This document shows, piece by piece, positions 1-9,100 of a stretch of 64,000 bases of DNA. Each line of letters starts with the position of its first letter. The stretch's first letter is position 1. The stretch comes from JAJRAN01 sp963827135 (GTDB lineage: Archaea > Thermoplasmatota > Thermoplasmata > Methanomassiliicoccales > UBA472). Under the pieces are notes generated by a model. The model saw only the letters and a list, made by a program, of their open reading frames with translations. It made no database searches and was not told the origin of the DNA. Where the stretch lies: contig CAWGZX010000006.1 of the NCBI GenBank assembly GCA_963827135.1, positions 124,001 to 188,000 of the forward strand, read 5' to 3'. A program made the position numbers and the translations under genes.

Positions 1-324
1 CCGCACGGTTGGTTCCTTGATCTTCTCGAGCTCATATAAGAAATGCGTGCCTTGGATCTTCTCCAGGGCGGCCTCCACCTTCCTGTCCACGGAGGCCTTG
101 TTACGGAACAGCTTGCGGTGGCTGTAGTCCCTGCCCAGGAAAAGATAGAAGACCAGGACGAACACCACTGGAAGCAAGATGAAGGCCATCATCCAGACCA
201 GCACAGACTCGGGCCTCTTCTTCTGGACGAAGATGATTGTGATGATCACGATGATGGCGTTGATGATGATGAAAAGATAGAGGAGGTCGGCTAGCAAACC
301 CCCCAAGCTAGCGATATCATACAT
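1..324 (-). CDS. Cardiolipin synthase / phospholipase D-family protein, N-terminal part (truncated by window edge)
   Basis: The minus strand reads open from an ATG at 324 to the window edge, giving 108 codons with no stop. The first ~60 residues hold two membrane segments, roughly residues 5-28 and 36-55. Between them is QKKRPESVLVWMMAF, and after the second comes FLGRDYSHRKLF. This arrangement (two helices, an RPES/W-type linker, then a basic FLGR segment) is the PLDc_N domain found before the catalytic HKD domains of cardiolipin synthases. In that family the enzyme joins phosphatidyl groups in the membrane. The catalytic part lies outside the window, so the enzymatic call rests on the N-terminal domain alone. 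It is divergent from the next gene. Confidence 0.7.
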   Translation of the reverse strand, partial: MYDIASLGGLLADLLYLFIIINAIIVIITIIFVQKKRPESVLVWMMAFILLPVVFVLVFYLFLGRDYSHRKLFRNKASVDRKVEAALEKIQGTHFLYELEKIKEPTVR

Positions 325-450
325 GTGGTGTGAATTGGCTGATGGGTTATTATTTCTTATCGCTGGGTTTAAGCGCCCCACATTTGAAGCTCAGCCTTAA
401 GAACCGCACCTGTATTATTGCAGGATAGCGTTGAAGGGGTAGAGCTGGAT

Positions 451-1323
451 ATGGCGAGGAGAAAGATGACCATCGGTCTGGTCCAGATGCGCATGGTCGA
501 GCCCATGGACCAGAACCTAGAACACGCGATTTCGTTGGTGGAGGAGGCTTCGATAAGGGGGGCGCAGGTCATCTGCCTACCTGAGCTCTTCGCCACCCCG
601 TACTTTCCGCAGCGAGAGGGTTCATCGCCCAAGGATATGAGGGACAGCGACCTCGCCGACACCATTCCAGGAAGGGCGACCAGGGCCCTCTCATCAGTGG
701 CCAAGGAGAACGGCATCGTCCTCATCGGCGGATCCATCTACGAGCTGGCCAAGGGAAAACTCTTCAACACCTCGGTGGTCTTTGACGCCAAAGGCAAGGA
801 GCTGGGCCGCTATCGCAAGACCCATATCCCTCATGACGAGAACTTCTTCGAGCAGCATTACTTCGATAAAGGGGACACTGGCTTCCGGGTATTCGATACC
901 GAGCTGGGTAGGATCAGCGTGCTCATCTGCTATGACCAATGGTTCCCGGAGGCGGCGCGGGCCGTCGCCCTCGAGGGAGCGGAAGTGGTGTTCTACCCCA
1001 CGGCTATCGGGACCGCGAAGGGGATCCGACAGAAGGAAGGCAGCTGGCAGAAGGCCTGGGAGAACGTGATGCGCGGCCACGCCATCGCCAGTGGCATGGT
1101 GGTCTGCGGGGTGAACCGCTGCGGCCGCGAGGGAGACATGACCTTCTGGGGCGGTTCCTTCGTCTGCGACGCCTTCGGGAGGACAACGAAGCGCGCGGGG
1201 AGGAAGGAAGAGGTCCTGGTTTGCGAGGTTGACCTGGACCACGGCCGAGAGGTGCGAGAGGGCTGGAGATTCTTCTATAACCGAAGGCCAGAATGCTATC
1301 GCCGCCTGGTGGAGAGGAGGTGA
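451..1323 (+). CDS. aguB: N-carbamoylputrescine amidase (nitrilase superfamily)
   Basis: About 290 residues, the usual length for the family. It hydrolyses N-carbamoylputrescine to putrescine, CO2 and ammonia. The nitrilase triad is visible: Glu45 in LPELFATPYF, Lys123 in YRKTHIPHDENFFE and Cys160 in LICYDQWFPEAAR. The KTHIPHDENFFEQHYF stretch is typical of carbamoylputrescine/beta-ureidopropionase-type amidases. I chose the ATG at 451 because family homology begins just after it; an in-frame ATG at 418 would add eleven unlikely residues. Agmatine deiminase follows six bases later, which supports this substrate over other nitrilase substrates. Confidence 0.88.
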   Translation: MARRKMTIGLVQMRMVEPMDQNLEHAISLVEEASIRGAQVICLPELFATPYFPQREGSSPKDMRDSDLADTIPGRATRALSSVAKENGIVLIGGSIYELAKGKLFNTSVVFDAKGKELGRYRKTHIPHDENFFEQHYFDKGDTGFRVFDTELGRISVLICYDQWFPEAARAVALEGAEVVFYPTAIGTAKGIRQKEGSWQKAWENVMRGHAIASGMVVCGVNRCGREGDMTFWGGSFVCDAFGRTTKRAGRKEEVLVCEVDLDHGREVREGWRFFYNRRPECYRRLVERR

Positions 1324-1329
1324 GCAGGT

Positions 1330-2391
1330 ATGGAGACGGCGACGCCGAGGATGAATGGATACCGCATGCCGGCGGAGTGGGCCAAGCACGATGCTACCTG
1401 GCTATCCTGGCCGAAGAACCCGCTGACCTTCCCCCCGGAGGTGATCGAGGAGGTGGAGGGCGTGTTCGCACAGATGATCGCCGCGCTCAGCCATGGCGAG
1501 CGGGTCAAGGTCCTGGTCGAGCACGAGGAGATGGAGCAGAGGATGCTCCGAAAGTCCGCCGAGGCGGGGGCGGACCAGAGCAACATCCAGCCCATGCGCA
1601 TCCACTCCTCGGACGTCTGGATCCGTGATTATGGCCCTACCTTCGTACTGCAGCAGAGGACCGGCGAGAAGGCTGTGGTGAAATGGCGCTTCAACGCCTG
1701 GGGTGGCAAGTACGATGACCTGATGTACGACGACATCGCCGGAGAGGACGTCGTACTGTCGACCAAGGTGCCGATCTTCAGGCCAGGCATAGTGATGGAG
1801 GGGGGCTCCATCGACGTCAACGGGCTGGGGTCGGTGCTGACCACCGAGCAATGCCTGCTGAACAAGAACCGGAACCCGCATCTCGACCGCAAGGGCATCG
1901 AGAGGTACCTCGAGGAGTACATCGGCGCGCCGAACGTGATATGGCTCAGGTCCGGGATCGAGGGCGACGACACCGACGGTCATGTCGACGACTTCGCTCG
2001 CTTCGTCTCCTCGGACCGAGTGCTGTGCTCCCATTCGCAGAGCAGGGCCACATCCAACGGTGCCGTCCTGAAGGTCAACCTGGATCTCCTACGAAAGTCC
2101 GTGGACCAGGAAGGGAAGGCGCTGAAGGTCGACAAACTTCCAATGCCCAAGCCGCTCTGGCTCGAAGAGGAGGAGAGGTACCTGCCCGCGTCCTACGCCA
2201 ATTTCTACATCGGCAACGAATGCGTCCTGTTGCCGGTCTTTAGAGACCGCAATGACAAGAAGGCCATTGAGCTTCTGGCGAGGGCGTTCCCCGAGCGGCA
2301 AGTGGTGCCTATCTACGCCGCAGAGCTCGTTTACGGATATGGTGGCATCCACTGCGTAACGCAGCAGGAACCGGTTGGCGAGACGACCTAG
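1330..2391 (+). CDS. aguA: Agmatine deiminase (peptidylarginine-deiminase family)
   Basis: 353 residues. It converts agmatine to N-carbamoylputrescine and ammonia in the cytoplasm, and the preceding gene finishes the route to putrescine. Family landmarks include the N-terminal MPAEWAKHDATWLSWP, SSDVWIRDYGPTFV, the catalytic segment GDDTDGHVDDFARFV, and the C-terminal GYGGIHCVTQQEP with the nucleophile Cys342. It begins six bases after aguB, so the two are almost certainly one transcript. An arginine decarboxylase, needed to supply agmatine, is not in the window. Confidence 0.92.
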   Translation: METATPRMNGYRMPAEWAKHDATWLSWPKNPLTFPPEVIEEVEGVFAQMIAALSHGERVKVLVEHEEMEQRMLRKSAEAGADQSNIQPMRIHSSDVWIRDYGPTFVLQQRTGEKAVVKWRFNAWGGKYDDLMYDDIAGEDVVLSTKVPIFRPGIVMEGGSIDVNGLGSVLTTEQCLLNKNRNPHLDRKGIERYLEEYIGAPNVIWLRSGIEGDDTDGHVDDFARFVSSDRVLCSHSQSRATSNGAVLKVNLDLLRKSVDQEGKALKVDKLPMPKPLWLEEEERYLPASYANFYIGNECVLLPVFRDRNDKKAIELLARAFPERQVVPIYAAELVYGYGGIHCVTQQEPVGETT

Positions 2392-2452
2392 TTCGTTTTC
2401 TCGGATCGTTCCTGTGCCTGTCGTGAGCGAAATTACCTTTTAATCGCTCGAC

Positions 2453-2463
2453 AAATAGCCCCT
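2453..2463 (+). promoter_or_regulatory. Putative TATA-like promoter element upstream of the PPOX-family gene
   Basis: AAATAGCCCCT starts 23 bases upstream of the ATG at 2476, so transcription from it would start at or near the start codon. The same 11 bases, followed by a CTAGG, occur upstream of the superoxide dismutase gene (4240-4250). This is inference from spacing and repetition. Confidence 0.4.
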
Positions 2464-2475
2464 CTAGGGAGAGCG

Positions 2476-2934
2476 ATGAGGCGCAAGGAGAAAGAGGTGT
2501 GCAGCCGCGAGGTCATGGAGAAGCTTCTGGAAACGGCTCAGGTCATAAGGATAGGCCTGGTCGATGGCACGGAGCCTTACATCGTTCCCATGCTCTTCGG
2601 CTACCGCGCGGGGAGGATCTACCTGCACTCCGCCAGGGAAGGCCGCAAGGTCGATATTATTAGGAGGGGCGGCTTGGTCTGCTTCGAGGTGGAGGAGGCG
2701 GGCGAGGTTGAGGAGAAAGACACGCCCTGCAAATGGACATTGGACTATGTGAGCGTGATCGGATGGGGAGATGCGCACGTGGTCGAGGACCCTGAGGAGG
2801 CGCGCAGCGGTTTGGACATCATCATGGGGCATTATGGCGGCAAACCTCCCTTCGAGTACTCCGAACCCTCCCTAGCGAAGATCCTCGTCATCCGCATCGA
2901 CATCACCTCCATGACCTGCAAGCGCTCCATGTGA
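2476..2934 (+). CDS. Pyridoxamine 5'-phosphate oxidase-family (FMN-binding split-barrel) protein
   Basis: 152 residues. The fold is suggested by an N-terminal helix (MRRKEKEVCSREVMEKLLE), then strand-rich segments RIGLVDGTEPYIVPMLFGY and RIYLHSAREGRKVDIIRR, then CFEVEE. These match the NimA-like branch of flavin-binding split barrels, where FMN sits at the dimer interface. The residues around 110-140 (GHYGGKPPFEY) are also typical of that branch. The family includes oxidoreductases and nitroimidazole-resistance proteins; the substrate cannot be told from sequence. The gene stands alone with its own promoter-like element. GGGAG lies just before the ATG. Confidence 0.8.
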   Translation: MRRKEKEVCSREVMEKLLETAQVIRIGLVDGTEPYIVPMLFGYRAGRIYLHSAREGRKVDIIRRGGLVCFEVEEAGEVEEKDTPCKWTLDYVSVIGWGDAHVVEDPEEARSGLDIIMGHYGGKPPFEYSEPSLAKILVIRIDITSMTCKRSM

Positions 2935-3006
2935 GAAGGCGAGAACTTCCACAATCCTGACACCCTTCAGGCAACCCTCTAATAGCACGTCCGCGGATTC
3001 GGCGGC

Positions 3007-4203
3007 ATGCCTGACGCCAAGACCGTGGCCATCGTGGGCTGCGGCAGCTACGACCGCGAGGAGGTCCTAAAGGCGGTCGAGCGCGCTATCTCATTAATAG
3101 GAGGGATCGAGAGGTTCGTGAGCAAAGGCCAGCGAGTGCTGGTCAAGCCAAACCTGCTCCAAGGTGCGGCCCCGGAGAAATGCGTCACCACCCACCCCGA
3201 GGTCATCTACGCGGTGGCCAAGCTACTCCGGGATTTCGGCTGCCGGGTGATGGTTGCCGATAGCCCGGGCGGGGGCACGATCTACACCGAGGGCACGCTG
3301 CGCAAGGCCTACGCCCTCTCCGGATGGGACAAGGTGGCCGAGGAGCTGGCCGTGGAGCTCAATCTCGGCACTGGCTACAAGGAGGTGGCGAATCCGCGAG
3401 GGAGGGCGCTCAAACGCTTCCTCATAATCGATCCTGCGGTGGAGGCGGAGGCGATAGTATCGGTCTCGAAGGCCAAGACGCACGTGCTGACCACCATGAC
3501 CGGCGCGGCCAAGAACCTGTTCGGGGTCATACCCAGTCTGGAGAAGCCGGCCATGCATGCGCGCTTCAAGAGCGTGGCGGAGTTCAGCGAGATGATCCTG
3601 GACCTCAACGAGCTGATGAGGCCACGCCTGCAGATAATGGACGCGATCATAGGCATGGAGGGGGACGGCCCCAACTCCGGGGACCCGCGCAGGATCGGCG
3701 TCATCCTGGCGAGCGATGACTACAGCGCTTTGGATTCGGTGGCGGCCAGGCTGATGTCGCTGCAGCCGATGGAGGTGGGGACCTTCGCCGCTGCCGCCAA
3801 CCGGGGCCTGATACGTCCCGACGCTAGCGATGTGAAGGTCGTCGGGGATGAGCTTGCCAGATATGCAGTGAAGGACTTCAGGAAGCCGAGGACGCTCAGC
3901 AAGGAGAAGGGCTTCGGCCAAAAAAGGCTGTCCTCGGCGGCGGTGTCGCTTGCCAAGGCTTACTCCCTGAAGCCCGTCGTGAACCGAGAAAAGTGCACCG
4001 GCTGCGGCCAGTGCGCACGCATCTGCCCTAAGCAGACCATCTTGATGAGCAAGGAGAAGGCGAGGATAAGGTCCAGCCAGTGCATCCGCTGCTACTGCTG
4101 CCACGAGATGTGCGAGCACAAGGCTATCGAGCTCAGGCGAAGCATGGGCGGCAGGGCCATCGTCCGCCTGGTGGAGCGCAGGTCGTCCTCGAAGGACGCC
4201 TAA
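3007..4203 (+). CDS. DUF362 protein with C-terminal 2[4Fe-4S] ferredoxin domain
   Basis: 398 residues. Residues ~35-290 form a DUF362 domain, with VLVKPNLLQG, VMVADSPGGGT and SVSKAKTHVLTTMTGAAKNLFG. A bacterial-type ferredoxin domain follows, with cysteines 330, 333, 336 and 340 and then 359, 362, 365 and 369, plus an extra Cys364. This predicts two [4Fe-4S] clusters. DUF362 proteins are widespread in anaerobes and methanogens and are presumed to be redox proteins, but no reaction can be assigned. An AT-rich CTCTAATAGC sits about 25 bases before the ATG, so the transcript may be leaderless. Confidence 0.87.
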   Translation: MPDAKTVAIVGCGSYDREEVLKAVERAISLIGGIERFVSKGQRVLVKPNLLQGAAPEKCVTTHPEVIYAVAKLLRDFGCRVMVADSPGGGTIYTEGTLRKAYALSGWDKVAEELAVELNLGTGYKEVANPRGRALKRFLIIDPAVEAEAIVSVSKAKTHVLTTMTGAAKNLFGVIPSLEKPAMHARFKSVAEFSEMILDLNELMRPRLQIMDAIIGMEGDGPNSGDPRRIGVILASDDYSALDSVAARLMSLQPMEVGTFAAAANRGLIRPDASDVKVVGDELARYAVKDFRKPRTLSKEKGFGQKRLSSAAVSLAKAYSLKPVVNREKCTGCGQCARICPKQTILMSKEKARIRSSQCIRCYCCHEMCEHKAIELRRSMGGRAIVRLVERRSSSKDA

Positions 4204-4239
4204 GCGTTCGCCTGTTTGCGATGCCGAACGAAAATCGGT

Positions 4240-4250
4240 AAATAGCCCCT
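4240..4250 (+). promoter_or_regulatory. Putative promoter element of the superoxide dismutase gene
   Basis: AAATAGCCCCT, identical to 2453-2463, with the ATG 40 bases further on. A strong GGAGGT ribosome binding site follows at about 4276-4281. Inference from repetition and spacing. Confidence 0.4.
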
Positions 4251-4289
4251 GCTAGGATGCTTGCACCATTAGACATGGAGGTATGAGAT

Positions 4290-4889
4290 ATGGGAGACAA
4301 GCTGTACCAACTTCAGCCATTGCCCTATGAATACAACGCCTTGGAGCCGGTCATCTCCGAGGGTCTGCTCAGGCTGCACCACGACAAGCATCACGCCGCC
4401 TACGTTAACGGCGCCAACGCCATCGTGCAGAAGCTAGGTAAGGCCCGGAAGGAGAGCGTGGACCTGGACATGAAGGCGATCTGCAAGGAGTACTCCTTCC
4501 ACTTCGGTGGTCTGTTCCTGCACGAGAGGTTCTGGCAGAACATGGGGCCATCGAGCAAGGCAGGAGGAAAGCCAGGCGGAAGGTTCGGTGACCTGATAAA
4601 TAAGGAGTTCGGGTCGTTCGACCGCTTCAAGAAGGAGTTCACCCAGGTGGCCAACTCCGTGGAGGGCTCGGGATGGGCGGCCGTGGTCTACTGCGGCCAT
4701 ATCGAGACGCCGGTCATCGTCCAGATCGAGAAGCACAACGTCAACGTCACCCCCCAGCAGAAGGTGCTCCTGGTCCTGGATGTCTGGGAGCACGCCTACT
4801 ACCTCGACTACAAGAACGACCGCGCCAAGTTCATCGAGAACTGGTGGAACGTGGTCAACTGGGACGCGGTAGAAAAGAGGCTTCCGTAA
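4290..4889 (+). CDS. sodA: Superoxide dismutase, Fe/Mn family
   Basis: 199 residues, normal length. It dismutates superoxide to peroxide and oxygen. Metal ligands can be placed at His30 (RLHHDKHHAAYVNGAN), His78 (FLHERFW), Asp164 and His168 (LDVWEHAYYLDYKNDR). NWWNVVNWD near the end is also typical. Whether iron or manganese is used cannot be decided by eye. The ATG follows a GGAGGT with good spacing. The gene stands alone. A peroxiredoxin elsewhere in the window (57277) could take care of the peroxide formed. Both imply exposure to oxygen in a lineage whose other genes look anaerobic. Confidence 0.93.
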   Translation: MGDKLYQLQPLPYEYNALEPVISEGLLRLHHDKHHAAYVNGANAIVQKLGKARKESVDLDMKAICKEYSFHFGGLFLHERFWQNMGPSSKAGGKPGGRFGDLINKEFGSFDRFKKEFTQVANSVEGSGWAAVVYCGHIETPVIVQIEKHNVNVTPQQKVLLVLDVWEHAYYLDYKNDRAKFIENWWNVVNWDAVEKRLP

Positions 4890-5143
4890 GAGCATGCGCG
4901 GGCTCGTCCACGAGGCGGCCCGATAAACATCTTTCATAATCCACTGGATGTTTTTAAGAGAGGGGTTGAGCCTGACGAGAGATGGCGTCGAAGCTGGTCA
5001 CGGTCCAAGGCAAGAGAAGCTCACCAGCCTGATGCGTATGATGAAGCACGACCGGGCGAAGATGCACGTCCGGGCGGGGATGGAGGCGGAAGAGAAGAAG
5101 GATTGGGGGCTGGCCCAATTGGTAGATGGCTCCTAGCCGACAG

Positions 5144-5155
5144 AAAGGTTAAATC
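5144..5155 (+). promoter_or_regulatory. Putative BRE/TATA promoter of the DUF4097-like surface protein
   Basis: AAAGGTTAAATC lies 26-37 bases before the ATG at 5181 and resembles an archaeal BRE-TATA pair. The preceding 4890-5140 stretch holds no convincing gene. Confidence 0.4.
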
Positions 5156-5180
5156 GGACCGGGCCACAATGCCATAAATC

Positions 5181-6122
5181 ATGAGCCTTGTAAAGGGGAG
5201 AAGAGGGGAGCTCCCGTTGCTGGCAATCGCCCTTGTGATCATTGTCATCATCGCGGTCGTGAGCATGGTGGTGTTCTTTCCTTGGAAGGTGACCAACGTC
5301 GAAGTGACCAAGACTGTCGAGATAGCGCCAGGGACGACCGAGGTCGACCTCAACCTCGACCAGGAGGTGGGGATCATCGAGGTCGCCTTTTCCGAGGCGT
5401 CCGAGGACGTCGTCATGACCGTGGAAGGGATCGTGCGCCAGAACCTGTTGGCCTCGGGGGATCCCTTGGAGATAACTTGGTCCTACGACCTGGTCGGCGA
5501 GAGGCTGATCCTGAACGCCGGCGTCGAGGTAACGTCCTTTGCCACGACCTACGGGAACGATGAGATAGTGACGAGACTCAGCATCCCCTCACGGCTCTCG
5601 GCCATGGTCAACGTCAGCAGCACGGTCGGTTCGATTGAGCTTACAGCCGCGGATGGGGTCTCGTTGCGCGGAGCCCATTTGTCCGAGACCACGGGGTCAG
5701 TGCTGGTTCAGCTCACGGATGCCACCTTAGGCGGGGAATTGAGCATGGAGACCACGACCGGAAGCTGCACGTTGGAATGGAACGATGTGACCGTCGTCGA
5801 CTTCGCTCAGGTAAGCGCCTCCTGCACTACCGGCGGGATAACCATGGACGTTTCCCAAGCCAACTCGCTCGGAGGCGACCTCAGCTTAGCGGCCAGCGCA
5901 ACCACAGGAGGGATCGACCTCGATCTGAGCATCGAGCGAGAGAACTCGGCGAGGGTGGTCTCCTCCACCGAGCTGGGGAACATCAATGTAGGAACCCTGA
6001 CGGGCTTCACCGGCTCCAACGAGGACGTCAAGTCCAACAACTACCCATCGGAATTCCGGATGGACATCACTGTCGATACCAAGCTGGGCGGTGTGAACCT
6101 GGACCTGGTGTACTTGGCGTGA
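5181..6122 (+). CDS. Membrane-anchored DUF4097-like beta-helical surface protein
   Basis: 313 residues. A single membrane segment (~12-36, LLAIALVIIVIIAVVSMVVFF) follows a short basic N-terminus, so the rest probably lies outside the cell. The exterior part is Thr/Ser/Gly-rich with repeated short strand units such as TTVGSIEL-like, ETTGSVLVQL, ETTTGSCTLEW, SCTTGGITMDV, ATTGGIDLDL and TKLGGVNLDL. Such TTG(S/G)-V/I-x-L repeats are typical of DUF4097/adhesin-like beta-helices. Function unknown. It converges on the giant protease gene, and the stop codons lie only ~15 bases apart. Confidence 0.65.
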   Translation: MSLVKGRRGELPLLAIALVIIVIIAVVSMVVFFPWKVTNVEVTKTVEIAPGTTEVDLNLDQEVGIIEVAFSEASEDVVMTVEGIVRQNLLASGDPLEITWSYDLVGERLILNAGVEVTSFATTYGNDEIVTRLSIPSRLSAMVNVSSTVGSIELTAADGVSLRGAHLSETTGSVLVQLTDATLGGELSMETTTGSCTLEWNDVTVVDFAQVSASCTTGGITMDVSQANSLGGDLSLAASATTGGIDLDLSIERENSARVVSSTELGNINVGTLTGFTGSNEDVKSNNYPSEFRMDITVDTKLGGVNLDLVYLA

Positions 6123-6137
6123 GAGCGAAGCTCTTTC

Positions 6138-9100
6138 CTAGCCCTTCCTTTTCTTGACCATCGCTACGAGCACGATCGCCACGACGACCAAGGCGATGAT
6201 CGCCATCAATAGCCATGGCCCATATGGCCCCTCTGGGCTGAGGGGATTGGTGTCCACCTTGATCTGCTCGGTCTGCTCCAGGCTGTTGCCCGCCATGTCG
6301 TAGACCGTGACCTCCACCTCGTGATATCCGTCGGAGAGGCCGCCAAGCTCCAGCTCCCAAGGCACCTGCGCAAGGGTAAATGCCAAGTTCCCGTCCACCT
6401 CGACCTCGATCCTGCTCACGGTCGAGCCCGAGTCCTCGACGTCGAAGAGCAGGACCACATCCTCGGAGGTGAAGGGCTTGCCGCTGTGGTTCAGCTTGAA
6501 GGTCGGCTTCTCCAGGTCGACGTCGAGGACGTCGCTGCGTGTCCCCTCCATGTTGCCTGCATAGTCCCAGGAGCGGAACTCCAAGGTGTGATGGCCTGTG
6601 GTGGCGACGGTCTCGCTGTCAACATACGTGGACCACTCGCCCTCGTCCAGGCGCCATTCTGTTGAACGTATGCCGCTTGTCTCATCATCGGCCGATAGAG
6701 TGAGGTTGACGACGGTGACGTACCAGCCGTTAGAGCCTTGCCCGCCCTGTAGGCTTGCCGAGCTCGTGGGCGGGGTCGAGTCCACCATCAAGGTCAGGAA
6801 GGCTGAGCTTTCCTGGTTGCCTGCGATGTCGATGGAATAGAAGGTTAAGAGTATGCACACCCTCGTCAGAGATGGTGAAGGGCGAGGAGTAGTTCTCCCA
6901 AGACCCTCCGTCCACCTGGTAAAGGGTGCGGGCAAGCCCGGACCCGTCATCCGAAGGAAGGAACGAGACGATCACCTGAGAGACGTACCAGTGATTTGTT
7001 CCAGCACGACCTTCGGTAAGGTTGCCGGTCGATGGGGCCCGTGTGTCGACCCAGACATCCATCGACCTGACGTACTCATGGTTGCCGGCGCGGTCGACGG
7101 AGTAGTAATCGAGCACATGCTTTCCGTCGCCTATCTCAAGGGACGTGGCGGATTCTAGCCATTCGGAGTCGTCGAGCCGGTAGAAGGTCTCAGCGACGCC
7201 ACTCAGAGAATCTGTGGCGGAGAGGTTCCCCTGCAAGATGCTGACATACCATCCTCCCTGCCCCAGTGTCCCATCCAGGCTGAGCGAGGTGGTGGGAGGG
7301 CCAAGTTCTACCTTGACATCCAAAGATGATGGGCCCTCCACGTTGCCCGCCTCGTCCCTGGCATAATGGCGTATCAGGAAAACGCCCTCCGAATCGATGG
7401 TGAACTTGCCATCGTATATCGTCCAGGCGCCCTCATTGATGGAGTAATAGATGGCGCTCGCCCCGCTCACGGGGTCGCTAGCTTCGATCTCCACCTCGAC
7501 CGAGGAGACGAACCAGTCCTCTTCGCCCTCGCTCCCTGTCAAGACAGCCGTGGATTCGGGCGCGCCAAGGTCGATTCTTACCTGAGATGTGGCGGTCGGT
7601 CCAATGTTCCCGGCAACGTCCGTAGCATATACCTCGACCAAGTGCTCGCCCTCGTCGAGGATCGATACCTCGGTCATAAGCAGGGCCCATTCCGAGCCGT
7701 CGACGCGGACCTGATACGAGGCTATCCCGCTGCCCTCGTCCGAGCCATTGACCCCGAGGTCGACGATGGACAGGAACCACCCTGCGTCACCAATGGTACC
7801 CTCCTGGTCCAAGGCGACTGTGGGCGGCGAATCGTCCACCCGGAGGAGCAGACGCACTGCCTCCTGGATGTTGCCAGCGACGTCCGCCGCTCTGTAGAGC
7901 AGCGTATGCTCGCCCGTATCGGAAATGGTCAACGTCGAAGCGAAATCGGTCCATGGCCCTCCGTCCAATGAATATTGGATAGCGGAAAGACCGCTGAGCG
8001 CGTCCGAGCCACCGAGCTCCACAACCAACGAGCTGACGTACCAACCGTCCAGGCCCATCGTGCCATTTATGGTTGCATTGCTAGTCGGCGCTTCGGTGTC
8101 GATGTCGAAGGTGATTGTCTGAGTAATCTCGACGTTCCCGGCGAGGTCGCTGGAGTTGAATCTCAGCTCATGATGACCTTGCGCCGAGACGTAGAATGGC
8201 GATTCGTAGGTCCGCCACGCCCCGCCATCAAGGCTGAAGGACTGGGCGGCAAGCCCGCTCAAGGGGTCCGCGGCGGCGATGCTTACCCTCACCGTGCCGA
8301 GATACCAGCCGTCGTTGCCCTCTATGCCCTCGAGGTCCGCCGAGCTCTGGGAGGCGGACCGGTCGATGGAAACGGTCACGTGCTCTACTACCTCGGAGTT
8401 GCCTGCTGAGTCGATGGAGTAATAGTCCATTTGGTGCTGGCCCTCGGCCGAGATGATGGCCCCGGGCAAGAAGCGCAGCCATGTCCCTCCATCCAGGCGA
8501 TAGTACGTCGATTGGAGCCCGCTCAGGCTCTCCGAGACCGAGAAGTTCAGACCTACGTTGCTGAGGAACCAACCGTACCCGCCGGATGTTCCGGTTAAGC
8601 TCAAGGCGGTGATCGGGGCCGTCAGGTCGATTCGTACGTTGACGCTTCTCGCCGGTTCAGCATTGCCGACGTTGTCCACGGAGTAGTAGTCGATGATGAA
8701 GGTGCCCTGAGCACTGATGGCGAATGGCCCCAGGTACTCGCCGTATGAGCCGCCGCTCACCCGATAGAAGGTGGACGCCACCCCGGATCCTGAATCGACG
8801 GCGGTGAGGGTGACGGTGACCGAGGAGCGATACCAGTCGTTGGAGCCCGAGATACCGCTCAGGCTGGAGCTGGTCGAGGGCGGGCTGACGTCCACGGGGA
8901 TCACATTGATCATCAGCGCGTCCGAAGGTATTCGCACGGAATGCATGCTGTCGATGCGCAGCCAATTGCCCAAGGTCCTTCCGGAAGAGCGGCTCTCGTT
9001 GATCTGGGCCAAGGAGAACAAAGCTATGTCATTGTCGTCACCCCAGACCGGCGGCCCGAGCGCATCGTCGCTGGCCGAGGCTATGTGCCCAGCCGAGCTC

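Noticed and set aside
4948..5136. 62-codon open frame between superoxide dismutase and the DUF4097-like gene
   Set aside because: No recognisable family, no good ribosome binding site, ordinary for chance frames in this composition.
6138..9000. DNA repeats in the giant protease taken as a CRISPR or satellite
   Set aside because: The periodicity (~264 bp) is at protein level; DNA copies are diverged and in frame.
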